Under the pieces are notes generated by a model. That model saw only the letters and a program-made list of their open reading frames with translations. It ran no database searches and was not told the DNA's origin. A DNA stretch of 64,000 nt from Pedobacter jejuensis (GTDB lineage Bacteria; Bacteroidota; Bacteroidia; Sphingobacteriales; Sphingobacteriaceae), in contig NZ_RBEE01000011.1 in NCBI RefSeq assembly GCF_003725795.1, forward strand, positions 1 to 64,000, in the 5' to 3' direction. The position numbers and the translations under genes are program-made. Positions 37,112 through 46,871 of the stretch are shown here, piece after piece. The first letter of the stretch is position 1; each line of letters opens with the position of its first letter.

Positions 37112-37759
37112 ATGGTTACGGTTTATTCTCTCTCGGCCTTATTAATTGCTTACCTCTTTGGGTCAATTCCAACAGCGGTATGGTTAGGACAGGCATTTTA
37201 CGGTGTTGATGTTAGAGAATACGGCAGTGGCAATGCAGGTGCTACTAATACATTTCGTGTTTTAGGTAAAAAGGCAGGCATAGCTGTAATGGTTATTGAT
37301 ATTGCTAAAGGCTATACGGCAACCAATCTTGCTTACTTAATTGGCATGTCTGTTACCGGACCGCAAAATTCAGCTCAATTTGTAAATTATCAATTAGCAC
37401 TCGGCGTTACTGCAGTTTTGGGGCATTTGTTCCCGATTTTTGCAGGTTTTAGAGGTGGTAAAGGTGTTGCAACACTTTTTGGAATGATTTTAGCAGTTCA
37501 CTTCGAAGCATCTATGCTTTGCGTTCTGGTTTTTGTGGTGATATTGCTTTTAACAAAATACGTTTCCCTGAGTTCAATCTGTGCCGGTTTTACATTTCCG
37601 CTTAGTATTGTATTTCTTTTTCAGGTATCGATAAAATCTGAAGTGCTTTATGGCATGGTAGTTTGCGTTTTGATTTTGGTAACACATCAAAAAAATCTCG
37701 AAAGATTGCTGAAAGGCAAAGAATCTAAAGTGTATTTGTTTAAGAAGAAGGCTAATTAA
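37112..37759 (+). CDS. plsY: Acyl-phosphate:glycerol-3-phosphate acyltransferase
   Basis: Inner-membrane enzyme that makes lysophosphatidic acid from acyl-phosphate. 215 aa with about five membrane helices. The three PlsY motifs are seen: GSIPTAVW, GSGNAGATNTFRVLGK and GHLFPIFAGFRGGKGVAT. The GSGNAGATN loop is the phosphate-binding one. It lies 51 bases after nadC, same direction. Confidence 0.94.
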   Translation: MVTVYSLSALLIAYLFGSIPTAVWLGQAFYGVDVREYGSGNAGATNTFRVLGKKAGIAVMVIDIAKGYTATNLAYLIGMSVTGPQNSAQFVNYQLALGVTAVLGHLFPIFAGFRGGKGVATLFGMILAVHFEASMLCVLVFVVILLLTKYVSLSSICAGFTFPLSIVFLFQVSIKSEVLYGMVVCVLILVTHQKNLERLLKGKESKVYLFKKKAN

Positions 37760-37849
37760 ACTAACAAACACATTTATGAAACAAATTGTATGCTTTCCTG
37801 TTACAGGATACAGCTTATGATTTTGTTCATAATCACTTATCATTAACTT

Positions 37850-38656
37850 ATGAAAAAATTATTTTTATCGGCTACTGTTGCCGCTATGCTTTTGTTAAAC
37901 GCTTGTTCAACGGTACCATTAACGGGTAGAAGCAGGTTGGATTTGGTAAGTAACGACCAGGTTTTACCCATGGCTTTCCAAGCCTATGGCGAATTTTTAA
38001 CAGAAAATAAAGCTACCGTATTACCAGCCTCAAGCGCTCAATCTTTAAAGGTTAAAACAATTGGTAGTAGATTAATTACTGCAGTTCAAACTTATATGAA
38101 TAATAATAACTACGGTAATTTAATAAAGGATTACAAATGGGAAGTTAACGTGGTACAAAATAATGAGAAAAATGCATGGTGCATGCCAGGTGGAAAAATT
38201 GTTGTTTACACAGGAATTTTGCCTGTTACACAAGACGATGCTGGTTTGGCAACGGTAATGGGTCATGAAATTGCACATGCGATAGCAGGACACTCCGCAG
38301 AGCGTATGTCACAAGAAATGGTTTCGCAAGGTATTGCTACTGCTGGTGGCGTTGCGCTTTCAAAAAATCCAAGAGCACAATCTACTTTTAATACACTTTA
38401 TGGTGTGGGTGCCCCAATTGCAATGCTAAAATATTCTCGTAATCAAGAATTAGAAGCTGATAGATTAGGTTTAATTTTTATGGCTATGGCGGGTTACAAT
38501 CCACAAGCTTCAACAAGTTTTTGGCAAAGAATGTCTGCTTCATCAGCTGGCGCCCAAAAACCCGCAGAGTTTTTAAGTACACACCCTAGTGATGCTACAC
38601 GAATCGCTCAAATACAAAAATATTTACCAGAAGCTCAACAATACTATAAAAAATAG
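37850..38656 (+). CDS. M48 family metalloprotease, lipoprotein
   Basis: 268 aa; lipobox LLNAC with Cys19. Zinc-binding HEIAH at 139-143 followed by AHAIAGHSAERM, and the third ligand in NQELEADRLGL. Relatives (LoiP, BepA types) act in outer-membrane protein quality control. There are no TPRs at the C-terminus, unlike BepA. It stands 90 bases after plsY and ends in a strong terminator. Confidence 0.9.
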   Translation: MKKLFLSATVAAMLLLNACSTVPLTGRSRLDLVSNDQVLPMAFQAYGEFLTENKATVLPASSAQSLKVKTIGSRLITAVQTYMNNNNYGNLIKDYKWEVNVVQNNEKNAWCMPGGKIVVYTGILPVTQDDAGLATVMGHEIAHAIAGHSAERMSQEMVSQGIATAGGVALSKNPRAQSTFNTLYGVGAPIAMLKYSRNQELEADRLGLIFMAMAGYNPQASTSFWQRMSASSAGAQKPAEFLSTHPSDATRIAQIQKYLPEAQQYYKK

Positions 38657-38679
38657 GCAGAAGCTCAAAAAGTTTAAAG

Positions 38680-38718
38680 ACGGAAGGTTTGCATAACGCG
38701 AACCTTCCGTTTTTTTTA
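38680..38718. terminator. Terminator between M48 protease and pabB
   Basis: Perfect 10-base stem ACGGAAGGTT (38680-38689) / AACCTTCCGT (38701-38710), 11-base loop, then eight T's on the plus strand. Ends the nadC-plsY-M48 transcript; it is also between two convergent genes. Confidence 0.85.
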
Positions 38719-38777
38719 AAGGGATATTTTGTTTAGATATATCTTTTGTGGTATTAAATGATAAAGGAAATAAGAAG

Positions 38778-40028
38778 CTAACCTAGTACCTGTAAAATGG
38801 CGCTTGCTTTTAATAAGCATTCTTCGTATTCCGCTTCAACTTCGCTTTGATAAGTAATTGCACCACCAACCTGAAAGGATAAGTATTTGTTTTCTGAGTT
38901 ATATAAAATGCTGCGGATGATTACGTTGAAATCAAAATCACCATTCGGATTTATGCAGCCAAATGACCCCGAGTAAATGCCTCTTTTAGTTTCTTCAAAT
39001 TCCTCAATCAGTTTCATTGCCTTAACTTTTGGTGCACCAGTCATCGAACCCATAGGGAAAGCATTTTTTATCGCATCAATAAAATGAACTTCAGGATTTA
39101 ACTCGCAACTAATGGTTGATATCATTTGGTGAACTTGTGGAAAGGTGTAAATGCCGAAAAGTTCATCTACTGTAACTGAGCCCTTTACTGCGGATTTCGT
39201 TAAATCATGACGTACCAAATCAACAATCATAACATTTTCGGCTTGCTCTTTAATGCTGTTTTTTAAGGTGATTTTTATAATTTCATCTTTTGCTTTGTCA
39301 GAACTTCGCTTTGCAGTTCCCTTAATGGGTTGAGAAATTAAATGATTACCACGCTTACATAGAAAGCGCTCTGGTGTTGCCGATAAAATATATTTATTGT
39401 AAAGTTTAAAATAGCCTGAAAACGGAGTAGGTGAGAGGTTGTTAAGCGCTTCGTAAGTTTGGACCGGTGCAATTTCGGCATGTTCAGCAAAAAATTCTTG
39501 ACAAAAATTTATTTCATAAATATCACCTCTAATGATATGTTCTTTAAGCGCATTTATTTTATTGAGGTATTCCGATTTACTAATTTTCGATTTAATATTT
39601 ACCTTCTGAATTGCTTTATCATTAACAATAAATTCATTGATTTTATTTAAAGCTGATTCATCTCCAATCAAAATTTCAGCTATTCCATCTTTGCAAACCA
39701 ACAGGTATTCAGGAACAAAAAAATATAAATCGGGAAAATTGAGATGGTCAGGATTTTCTGATGCTAAATCTTCAATTTCGTTTTTTAAATCATAGCCGAA
39801 AAAGCCAAAAATCCATTGCTTATTTTCTTCGAAAAAGGTTTTCAATTTTTCGAATGCATTCCCTGTCTCTGATTTTAATTCAGCTTGACTTCCAGCTGCT
39901 ATAATAAAATCATAGGCTGAATAATCATCTTTGTAATGATTGGAATCTAGGAAGCAACATACATCAAATTGGTTTGCCCAATGCAACGCTTTATGCTTAA
40001 AATCTGGAATGTTTTGTGTTGTTTTCAA
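38778..40028 (-). CDS. pabB: Aminodeoxychorismate synthase component I
   Basis: Chorismate-binding enzyme that makes 4-amino-4-deoxychorismate, the precursor of p-aminobenzoate for folate. 416 aa. The core has IRGDIYEINFCQEF, LSATPERFL, PIKGTAKRSSD and GSMTGAPKVKAMKLI...GIYSGSFG. This resembles PabB/TrpE; I prefer PabB because of its length, its isolation from trp genes, and a pabC-like gene elsewhere in the window. The start lies 88 bases downstream of the purA stop, and a terminator stands between. Confidence 0.85.
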   Translation of the reverse strand: MKTTQNIPDFKHKALHWANQFDVCCFLDSNHYKDDYSAYDFIIAAGSQAELKSETGNAFEKLKTFFEENKQWIFGFFGYDLKNEIEDLASENPDHLNFPDLYFFVPEYLLVCKDGIAEILIGDESALNKINEFIVNDKAIQKVNIKSKISKSEYLNKINALKEHIIRGDIYEINFCQEFFAEHAEIAPVQTYEALNNLSPTPFSGYFKLYNKYILSATPERFLCKRGNHLISQPIKGTAKRSSDKAKDEIIKITLKNSIKEQAENVMIVDLVRHDLTKSAVKGSVTVDELFGIYTFPQVHQMISTISCELNPEVHFIDAIKNAFPMGSMTGAPKVKAMKLIEEFEETKRGIYSGSFGCINPNGDFDFNVIIRSILYNSENKYLSFQVGGAITYQSEVEAEYEECLLKASAILQVLG

Positions 40029-40067
40029 ACTTTAGCAAAGTTAAAATTAATCCTAACCTCCAACAAA

Positions 40068-40095
40068 AAAAGCAACCTGCTAAAGGTTGCTTTTG
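40068..40095 (-). terminator. Terminator after purA
   Basis: Stem AGCAACC (40071-40077) / GGTTGCT (40085-40091), loop TGCTAAA, with A's on the left that are T's on the minus strand. It sits 22 bases behind the purA stop and separates purA from pabB. Confidence 0.8.
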
Positions 40096-40116
40096 AAAGT
40101 ATTTTCAATAAAAATT

Positions 40117-41400
<1,284 letters not shown>

Positions 41401-41437
41401 TTAAAAATTAAGCTGGTTTTATTTTTTGTGGATTGAT

Positions 41438-41935
41438 TTAATTTGCTTCAAGTTTTGCCGCTGTAGCAGCATTTTCACTCACTTTTCTGGCCATACTGCA
41501 ATCAGAGCAAAAGCCATAAAGATTTAAAGAATGGTGTTTAACATCGAATTTCAATAAGTCGCCAACCATGGTTTGAATCTGATGAATTCGTGGATCGCAA
41601 AACTCTACAACTTTACCGCACTCAATGCAAATTACATGGTCGTGCTGGCGGTAGCCATAAGATTTTTCAAACTGAGCCATGTTTTTACCAAACTGATGTT
41701 TAGTAACCAAATCGCAGGAAACCAAAAGCTCTAAAGTATTGTAAACCGTAGCGCGACTAACACGGTACTTTTGGTTTTTCATGTGGATGTAGAGGGTTTC
41801 AACATCGAAATGATCGTTTCTGGAATATATTTCTTCCAATATTGCGAAACGCTCCGGTGTTTTACGCAGATTTTTGTTCTCTAAATAAGCTTCAAAAATC
41901 TTGCGAACCAGCTCATTTGTTTTTTGTTCAGACAT
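41438..41935 (-). CDS. fur: Fur-family metal-responsive regulator
   Basis: 165-aa DNA-binding repressor of the Fur/PerR/Zur family. The winged helix holds RKTPERFAILEEIYS and YRVSRATVYNTLELL (recognition helix). HDHVICIECGKVVEF and CSDC are the zinc motifs, with HHSLNLYG between them. Sequence alone does not tell Fur from PerR. Position between rel and purA is a common Bacteroidota arrangement. It has its own promoter with both -33 and -7 elements. Confidence 0.9.
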   Translation of the reverse strand: MSEQKTNELVRKIFEAYLENKNLRKTPERFAILEEIYSRNDHFDVETLYIHMKNQKYRVSRATVYNTLELLVSCDLVTKHQFGKNMAQFEKSYGYRQHDHVICIECGKVVEFCDPRIHQIQTMVGDLLKFDVKHHSLNLYGFCSDCSMARKVSENAATAAKLEAN

Positions 41936-41952
41936 AGTTTTTAAACTCCGTT

Positions 41953-41981
41953 CAAAGGTATATAAATTGTTTGATTTTCAA
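41953..41981 (-). promoter_or_regulatory. fur promoter (TTG-N18-TAnnTTTG)
   Basis: On the minus strand TTG (41981-41979), an 18-base spacer, then TACCTTTG (41960-41953). This is the best -33/-7 pair in the window. Transcription would start near 41946, about 11 bases before the ATG. Confidence 0.6.
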
Positions 41982-42016
41982 CTGTAAGTTTGTTGAAATG
42001 TTGTAATAAGTCAAGG

Positions 42017-42130
42017 GGTTGACGGTTATCAGTTATCGGTTGCCAGTTGTCAGTTGTCAGTTTCCAGTTGCCAGTTGCCAGTTTTCTGTTGCCGGTTAAC
42101 AGTTATGGGTTGCTAGTTACCAACTATGAG
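42017..42130. repeat. Degenerate CAGTTG(C/T)CAGTTG array
   Basis: Repeated 7-base phrases of the type CAGTTGC / CAGTTGT / CAGTTTC / CGGTTAA, roughly 12 units, drifting at both ends (GGTTATCAGTTATCGGTTG ... GGTTGCTAGTTACC). Unit length is close to constant. Confidence 0.7.
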
Positions 42131-42226
42131 TTTTTTTAGCCCTTTATTGGTTACCGTTATGGTTTGACAAAAACACTTAGCTTAAAGATTTATCAAATTA
42201 AACCTTTCAACATAATAACATCTAAA

Positions 42227-42282
42227 TCCATCGTCCATCGTCCATCGTCCATCGTTCATCATCCCTTATCCATTTTCCATCA
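42227..42282. repeat. TCCATCG heptamer array behind rel
   Basis: Four perfect TCCATCG units (42227-42254), then four degraded ones (TTCATCA, TCCCTTA, TCCATTT, TCCATCA). It ends three bases from the rel stop codon, so on the minus strand it follows the gene directly. Confidence 0.85.
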
Positions 42283-42285
42283 TTC

Positions 42286-44493
42286 CTACGCGTCAAATCT
42301 AGTTACACCAGTAACACCTTTAACTTTTAATAAATTTTTAATCAAATTTTCAAGATGCTCGGTATCGTTAACAAATATCATAATCGAACCATCAAAAATT
42401 CCTTCATTCGTATCAACCGTAATAGAGCGCATATTCACTTTAAAATCAGTTGAAATAACTCGTGTAATATTATTAATTAAGCCAACATCATCAATACCAA
42501 CAATGCGTAAACCAGTTAAAAATGTTAGTTCCTGTTGCTTATTCCATTTTGCTTTTACAATGCGATAACCATAATTAGACATCAGTTGGGTTGCATTAGG
42601 GCAATTGGTACGATGAATTTTTATGCCTTCGCTTACGGTTACAAAGCCAAAAACATCATCGCCTGGAATAGGGTTACAACAAGCAGCAAGGGTATAATCA
42701 ATCTTTTGTAAGTCTTCACCGATAAGTAAAATATCATTTTCTGCACCCTTCATTTTCGTTTTAACCATATCTTCGGTTAAATTTTCAGGGCGTTCTGGTC
42801 CGCGTGTTTCTACTTCTTTCTCACTCGATAAATATTCCTTAATATCTTTAAGTTCGATTTTACCTAAAGCAACATTTACAAATAACTCTTGTGTAGATGG
42901 TAGCTTAAAGAAATAGCTTATTTTTTGTAAATTATCAGTATTGTAGGTAATTTTTAACGATTTTAATTTGCGTTCTAATATCTCTTTTCCGGTTTCTGCT
43001 ATTTTTCTTTTTTCTTCTTTTAATGATGATTTAATTTTTGATTTAGCTTTCGCAGTAACCACAACATTAAGCCAGTCTTCTTTTGGTGTTTGCTTGCTAG
43101 AAGTAATAATTTCTACCTGATCTCCATTTTGTAATTTATATGAAATTGGAACCAGCTTATGATTTACTTTGGCTCCAATACACGTAGCACCGACGCCTGT
43201 ATGAATTTCAAATGCAAAATCGAGTGCAGTTGCACCTAATGGTAGCTGAATTAAGGCACCTTTTGGCGTGAAAATAAAAATCTCATCAGAGAAAAGATTC
43301 ATTTTAAAATCATCCAAAAAGTCTAAAGCATTAGCTTCTGGATTATTCAGCATTTCTCTCACTTTCTGAATCCATTGATCTAAACCGTTATCATTGCTTG
43401 ATTCTTTATATTTCCAATGCGCTGCAAAACCTTTTTCGGCAATTTCATTCATTCTTTGAGTACGAATTTGTACTTCAACCCATTGACCACGAGGCCCCAT
43501 AACCGTTGTATGGAGCGACTCATAACCATTTCCTTTTGGAGAAGAAACCCAATCTCGTAACCTATCCGGATTTGGCCGATATAAATCTGTAACTATCGAA
43601 TAAGCTTTCCAGCAATCTGCCTTTTCGTTTTCGTAAGCGCTATCTAAAATTATCCTAATGGCAAAAAGATCATATACCTCTTCAAAAGGAATATTTTTCT
43701 TTTTCATCTTGTTCCAAATGGAGTGTATGGATTTTGGCCGGCCATAAACATCCGCTTCCAAACCTTGCTCATGCACAATTTCATCAATTGGTTCTACAAA
43801 CTTTTTGATGAACATGTTTCGTTCGGTCTTCTTTTCGTTTAATTTTTTTGCTATGAATTTATATGTTTCAGGCTCTAGATATTTCATTGAAAGATCTTCC
43901 AGTTCTGATTTTATTGCGTACAAACCAAGACGGTGTGCAAGCGGTGCATATAAATAAATGGTTTCAGAGGCAATTTTAAGCTGTTTATGTCGAGGCATAA
44001 AATCCATTGTACGCATGTTATGCAATCTATCTGCAAGCTTAATTAAAATTACTCTTACATCATCCGCCAGGGTAAGTAGCATTTTCCTAAAATTCTCTGC
44101 CTGCAGCGAACTGTTGGTATCGAATACACCTGAAATTTTGGTTAAACCATCAATAATTTTGGCGGTTTTTTTACCAAATTCGCGTTCGATATCCTCTAAG
44201 GTAATGTCTGTATCCTCAACAACGTCATGCAAAAGGGCGCAAACAATAGAAGTTGTACCCAAACCTATTTCTTCTGCGGCAATTTGAGCTACGGCAATCG
44301 GATGGTAAATGTATGGCTCGCCAGATTTTCGGCGCATATCTTTGTGGCTATCCAAAGCCATATCAAATGCTTTCCTAATTTCCTTCTTATCACCTTTTTG
44401 TAAAGTAGATTTGCTTGCCCGCAACAATGCCCTATATCTTTTAAGTATTTCTTGTTTTTCTGCTTCTAAATCAATTACTAACTCTATTTTCAT
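42286..44493 (-). CDS. rel: RelA/SpoT family (p)ppGpp synthetase / hydrolase
   Basis: Makes and breaks the stringent-response alarmone. Domain order over 735 aa: HD hydrolase (about 45-195, LLHDVVEDTD intact), synthetase (about 245-360, GRPKSIHSIWNKM and GYESLHTTV), TGS (about 404-465, FIFTPKGALIQLPLGA), a helical/CC region with CCNPIPGDD, and a C-terminal ACT domain (about 660-735). Both catalytic halves look complete, so it is probably bifunctional. It heads the rel-fur-purA row. The start MKIELVIDLEAEKQEI is an ATG. Confidence 0.96.
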   Translation of the reverse strand: MKIELVIDLEAEKQEILKRYRALLRASKSTLQKGDKKEIRKAFDMALDSHKDMRRKSGEPYIYHPIAVAQIAAEEIGLGTTSIVCALLHDVVEDTDITLEDIEREFGKKTAKIIDGLTKISGVFDTNSSLQAENFRKMLLTLADDVRVILIKLADRLHNMRTMDFMPRHKQLKIASETIYLYAPLAHRLGLYAIKSELEDLSMKYLEPETYKFIAKKLNEKKTERNMFIKKFVEPIDEIVHEQGLEADVYGRPKSIHSIWNKMKKKNIPFEEVYDLFAIRIILDSAYENEKADCWKAYSIVTDLYRPNPDRLRDWVSSPKGNGYESLHTTVMGPRGQWVEVQIRTQRMNEIAEKGFAAHWKYKESSNDNGLDQWIQKVREMLNNPEANALDFLDDFKMNLFSDEIFIFTPKGALIQLPLGATALDFAFEIHTGVGATCIGAKVNHKLVPISYKLQNGDQVEIITSSKQTPKEDWLNVVVTAKAKSKIKSSLKEEKRKIAETGKEILERKLKSLKITYNTDNLQKISYFFKLPSTQELFVNVALGKIELKDIKEYLSSEKEVETRGPERPENLTEDMVKTKMKGAENDILLIGEDLQKIDYTLAACCNPIPGDDVFGFVTVSEGIKIHRTNCPNATQLMSNYGYRIVKAKWNKQQELTFLTGLRIVGIDDVGLINNITRVISTDFKVNMRSITVDTNEGIFDGSIMIFVNDTEHLENLIKNLLKVKGVTGVTRFDA

Positions 44494-44580
44494 TTGTATT
44501 TTTTGCGTAAAAAATTGCGTCTTATTATCTAATAAAACTTATATTAGTTGTGTTAAACTTCTAATATATGAAATAACACC

Positions 44581-44588
44581 TAACTTTG
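44581..44588 (+). promoter_or_regulatory. -7 box of the DUF4294 gene
   Basis: TAACTTTG, full TAnnTTTG match, 14 bases before the ATG at 44603. It supports the short start. Confidence 0.5.
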
Positions 44589-44602
44589 TAAAGTATAAAT
44601 TT

Positions 44603-45217
44603 ATGAATTTTAAAGGGCTATTTTTTCTGTTAATTGTAATGATTTTCGGCATTTCGCTGCAAGCCCAGGAATATACTGCCCCTGTTTTTCCAAAATTGGG
44701 TAAAGCAGATACAATCAAAGTTGGCTCTACAAATGATAATGGTGTAATGATTCCATGGATGCAACTGAATGAAGTTTCTATTTTCGCTGCAAGGAAATGG
44801 AAATCGCCAGCAGAACAAGCCGCCTATAATCGGTTGCGATACAATGTTTTAAAAGTTATGCCTTATGCGCTTTTTGCTAAACGTAGGTACGAACAATTAG
44901 AACGCGATTTATTAACGGCTCCGGAAAAGAAGCAACAGAAAGCATTAGTCAAGCAATGCGACAATGAAATAAAAGATATGTTTAATCGGGAGATTAAAGA
45001 TTTGACCATAACTCAGGGTCAGATTTTGACTAAACTGATTGATAGAGAAGTTGGACGAACAACCTATGATATTGTTAAACAAACTAAAGGTGGTTTTGCC
45101 GCTTTTTCTTATCAAATTGTTGCTCGCGTTGTTGGTCATAATTTAAAAAGTACGTACAATAAGGATGAAGACCGCGATATCGAATCCATTATCAGAACTT
45201 CGGGTTTTTACCAATAA
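44603..45217 (+). CDS. DUF4294 exported protein
   Basis: 204 aa from the ATG at 44603, with signal peptide MNFKGLFFLLIVMIFGISLQAQ. A longer frame to 44309 runs antisense through rel and is rejected. The mature part has GVMIPWMQLNEVSIF, NRLRYNVLKVMPYALFAKRRYEQLE and TYDIVKQTKGGFAAFSYQIVAR. This fits the Bacteroidota DUF4294 family as I remember it; function unknown. It begins a three-gene plus-strand unit with the peroxidase (6 bases later) and bshB1. Confidence 0.68.
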   Translation: MNFKGLFFLLIVMIFGISLQAQEYTAPVFPKLGKADTIKVGSTNDNGVMIPWMQLNEVSIFAARKWKSPAEQAAYNRLRYNVLKVMPYALFAKRRYEQLERDLLTAPEKKQQKALVKQCDNEIKDMFNREIKDLTITQGQILTKLIDREVGRTTYDIVKQTKGGFAAFSYQIVARVVGHNLKSTYNKDEDRDIESIIRTSGFYQ

Positions 45218-45223
45218 CCATAA

Positions 45224-45742
45224 ATGATGAAGGAAAATATTCCGAATATATATTCATTTAAAGTGAAAAAGATTAATGGTGAAGATCAACTCTTATCCGC
45301 TTACAGAAATAAGGTAATTTTGATTGTTAATACCGCATCTGAATGTGGTTTTACGCCACAGCTACGTGAATTGCAGCAATTAAAAGATGAAATTAATCAT
45401 CCCGATTTTGAAATTCTTGGCTTCCCAACAAATGATTTTGGTAAACAGGAACCACTAAACGGTAATGATTTAACTTCCTTTTGTGAGATAAATCATGGAG
45501 TTAAATTTCCTGTATTTGATAAGATTATGGTTAGAGGTGCTCATGCACATCCTCTTTATCAATTTTTGAGCGATAAGAAATTAAATACCAAAATCAGCTC
45601 CGTTCCGAGGTGGAATTTTCATAAATACTTGATTAACAGAAAAGGCGAAGTAGAAGATTACTTCTTTCCGTTTACTAAGCCATTAAGTTCAAAATTAAAG
45701 AAAAAGGTACTCCGCCTTTTAGAAGTAAACACTACCAAATAA
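45224..45742 (+). CDS. Glutathione-peroxidase-fold thiol peroxidase
   Basis: 172 aa. VNTASECGFT with Cys41 at the catalytic place, Gln75 in FPTNDFGKQEP and Trp/Asn in RWNFHKYL form the family tetrad. Cys87 in SFCEINHGVKFP sits where the resolving Cys of thioredoxin-type family members lies. So despite the name, thioredoxin or bacillithiol may be the reductant (inference). It is 4 bases before bshB1. Confidence 0.88.
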   Translation: MMKENIPNIYSFKVKKINGEDQLLSAYRNKVILIVNTASECGFTPQLRELQQLKDEINHPDFEILGFPTNDFGKQEPLNGNDLTSFCEINHGVKFPVFDKIMVRGAHAHPLYQFLSDKKLNTKISSVPRWNFHKYLINRKGEVEDYFFPFTKPLSSKLKKKVLRLLEVNTTK

Positions 45743-45746
45743 ATTA

Positions 45747-46463
45747 ATGAAATTAGATATTTTAGTTATAGCCGTTCATCCTGATGATGCAGAGCTTTGT
45801 TGCTCAGGAACCATTTTAAAACACATTGCTTTAGGTAAAAAAGTTGGTATTGTAGATTTAACAAGAGGTGAATTAGGAACCAGAGGTACGGCAGAAACCA
45901 GAGACGAAGAAGCTGCCGACTCTGCCAGAATATTAGGTTTGCATGCCCGGGAGAATTTGAGGTTCAGAGATGGTTTTTTTCAAAATGATGAGCAGCATAG
46001 GTTAGAAGTAATTAAAGTAATTAGAAAATATCAGCCAGAAATTATATTAAGTAATGCTTTAGAAGATCGCCATCCCGACCATGGGAGGGCAGGAGATTTA
46101 GTTTATGATTCCGTTTTCTTATCAGGCTTACCAAAAATAGAAACTGAAGTTGATGGACAAAATCAAAGCGCTCATCGCCCACGATTGTTATTGCAATACA
46201 TTCAAGACAGGTACATAAAACCAGATGTAATAGTAGATATTACGGAACACATGGATGTTAAAATTAAATCTATCCAAGCATTTAAAACTCAATTTTATAA
46301 TCCTGATGTAGAAGGGTTAGACACGTATATTTCCTCTCCCGAATTTTTTGAAAGCATGATTGGTCGCTCCAGAGAATTTGGCAAAAGCATTGGTGCAACT
46401 TTCGGTGAAGGTTTTACTTCAAGGAAGCTCTTAGGTGTTGACAATTTGTTCAATTTGAGGTAA
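45747..46463 (+). CDS. bshB1: Bacillithiol biosynthesis deacetylase BshB1
   Basis: Zn-dependent deacetylase that makes GlcN-malate from GlcNAc-malate, second step of bacillithiol synthesis. The zinc motif AVHPDDAE (9-15), GELGTRGT, DRHPDHGRAG and SYISSPEFF-like positions fit the 238-aa BshB1 group. It was distinguished from other LmbE/PIG-L proteins by GELGTRGTAETRDEEA. bshA and bshC are not in the window. Last gene of a probable operon with a thiol peroxidase. Confidence 0.9.
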   Translation: MKLDILVIAVHPDDAELCCSGTILKHIALGKKVGIVDLTRGELGTRGTAETRDEEAADSARILGLHARENLRFRDGFFQNDEQHRLEVIKVIRKYQPEIILSNALEDRHPDHGRAGDLVYDSVFLSGLPKIETEVDGQNQSAHRPRLLLQYIQDRYIKPDVIVDITEHMDVKIKSIQAFKTQFYNPDVEGLDTYISSPEFFESMIGRSREFGKSIGATFGEGFTSRKLLGVDNLFNLR

Positions 46464-46871
46464 TTTCTAATCACGTAAGGCAGTATTATGAACGTAAAAT
46501 TTTTATTATTAGTCGGCTTAGGTTGTGAAATATGTTTACCACCTGAGACACCTTAGTCAGTCAGTTTAACTCTTATTTCTTAGGTGTCTTAGGTGGTGAA
46601 ACAAAGTAGTACGTTTTACCATTTAAGACCCATAGCCATTCAGTTTTTGTTCGTATTTCTTAAGCGGTTAAAAAGCAATATGTTTTACCACCTAAGACAC
46701 CTTAGCCAGTCAGCTTAACTCTTGTTTCTTAGGTGTCTCAGGTGGTTACAAAAAGTAATATCATTTACTGTCAAATTAACCTTAACCAGTAAATTCCACT
46801 TCATATTTCCTTTGGTGTTGAACATCCTCAACAAAATCACCACTCGTTTGTTATTCTAAAAACGAATAATA
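46464..46871. other. Intergenic repeat cluster (no gene)
   Basis: The whole space between bshB1 and the acyl-CoA dehydrogenase gene is filled by about five copies of a ~70-80 base unit that can fold into a large hairpin, given as repeat units below. The last ~50 bases should hold the dehydrogenase promoter, with no clear -7 box. Confidence 0.7.
46501..46823. repeat. Tandem large-hairpin repeat cluster
   Basis: Unit 1 (46535-46600) and unit 3 (46683-46748) are well kept. ACCACCTRAGACACCT pairs with AGGTGTCTYAGGTGGT (46538-46553/46582-46597 and 46687-46702/46731-46746), around a 28-base loop CAGTCAGYTTAACTCTTRTTT. Unit 2 (46614-46675) and unit 4 (about 46762-46823) keep the same order but have decayed. 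46513-46533 looks like the right arm of a further unit. Steps are about 80, 69 and 75 bases. The arms, at up to 16 pairs, would form stable stems on either strand. Confidence 0.8.

Larger units (their letters stand above)
41936..42285. other. Intergenic region rel-fur with two repeat arrays
   Basis: Between fur and rel. It contains the fur promoter, a CAGTTG-type degenerate array (42017-42130), an AT-rich spacer and a TCCATCG heptamer array (42227-42282) that ends 3 bases beyond the rel stop. No gene; a plus-strand frame that crosses from here into rel is a shadow. Confidence 0.6.

Noticed and set aside
42164..42568. 134-aa plus-strand frame across the TCCATCG array into rel
   Set aside because: The first part is repeat DNA and the rest is the antisense of the rel ACT domain.
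44309..44602. N-terminal extension of the DUF4294 gene to 44309
   Set aside because: It runs antisense through the start of rel; the ATG at 44603 has a signal peptide and a -7 box just upstream.
46501..46823. CRISPR array
   Set aside because: Repeats are self-complementary over most of their length, there are no unique spacers, and the units decay gradually. No cas genes.
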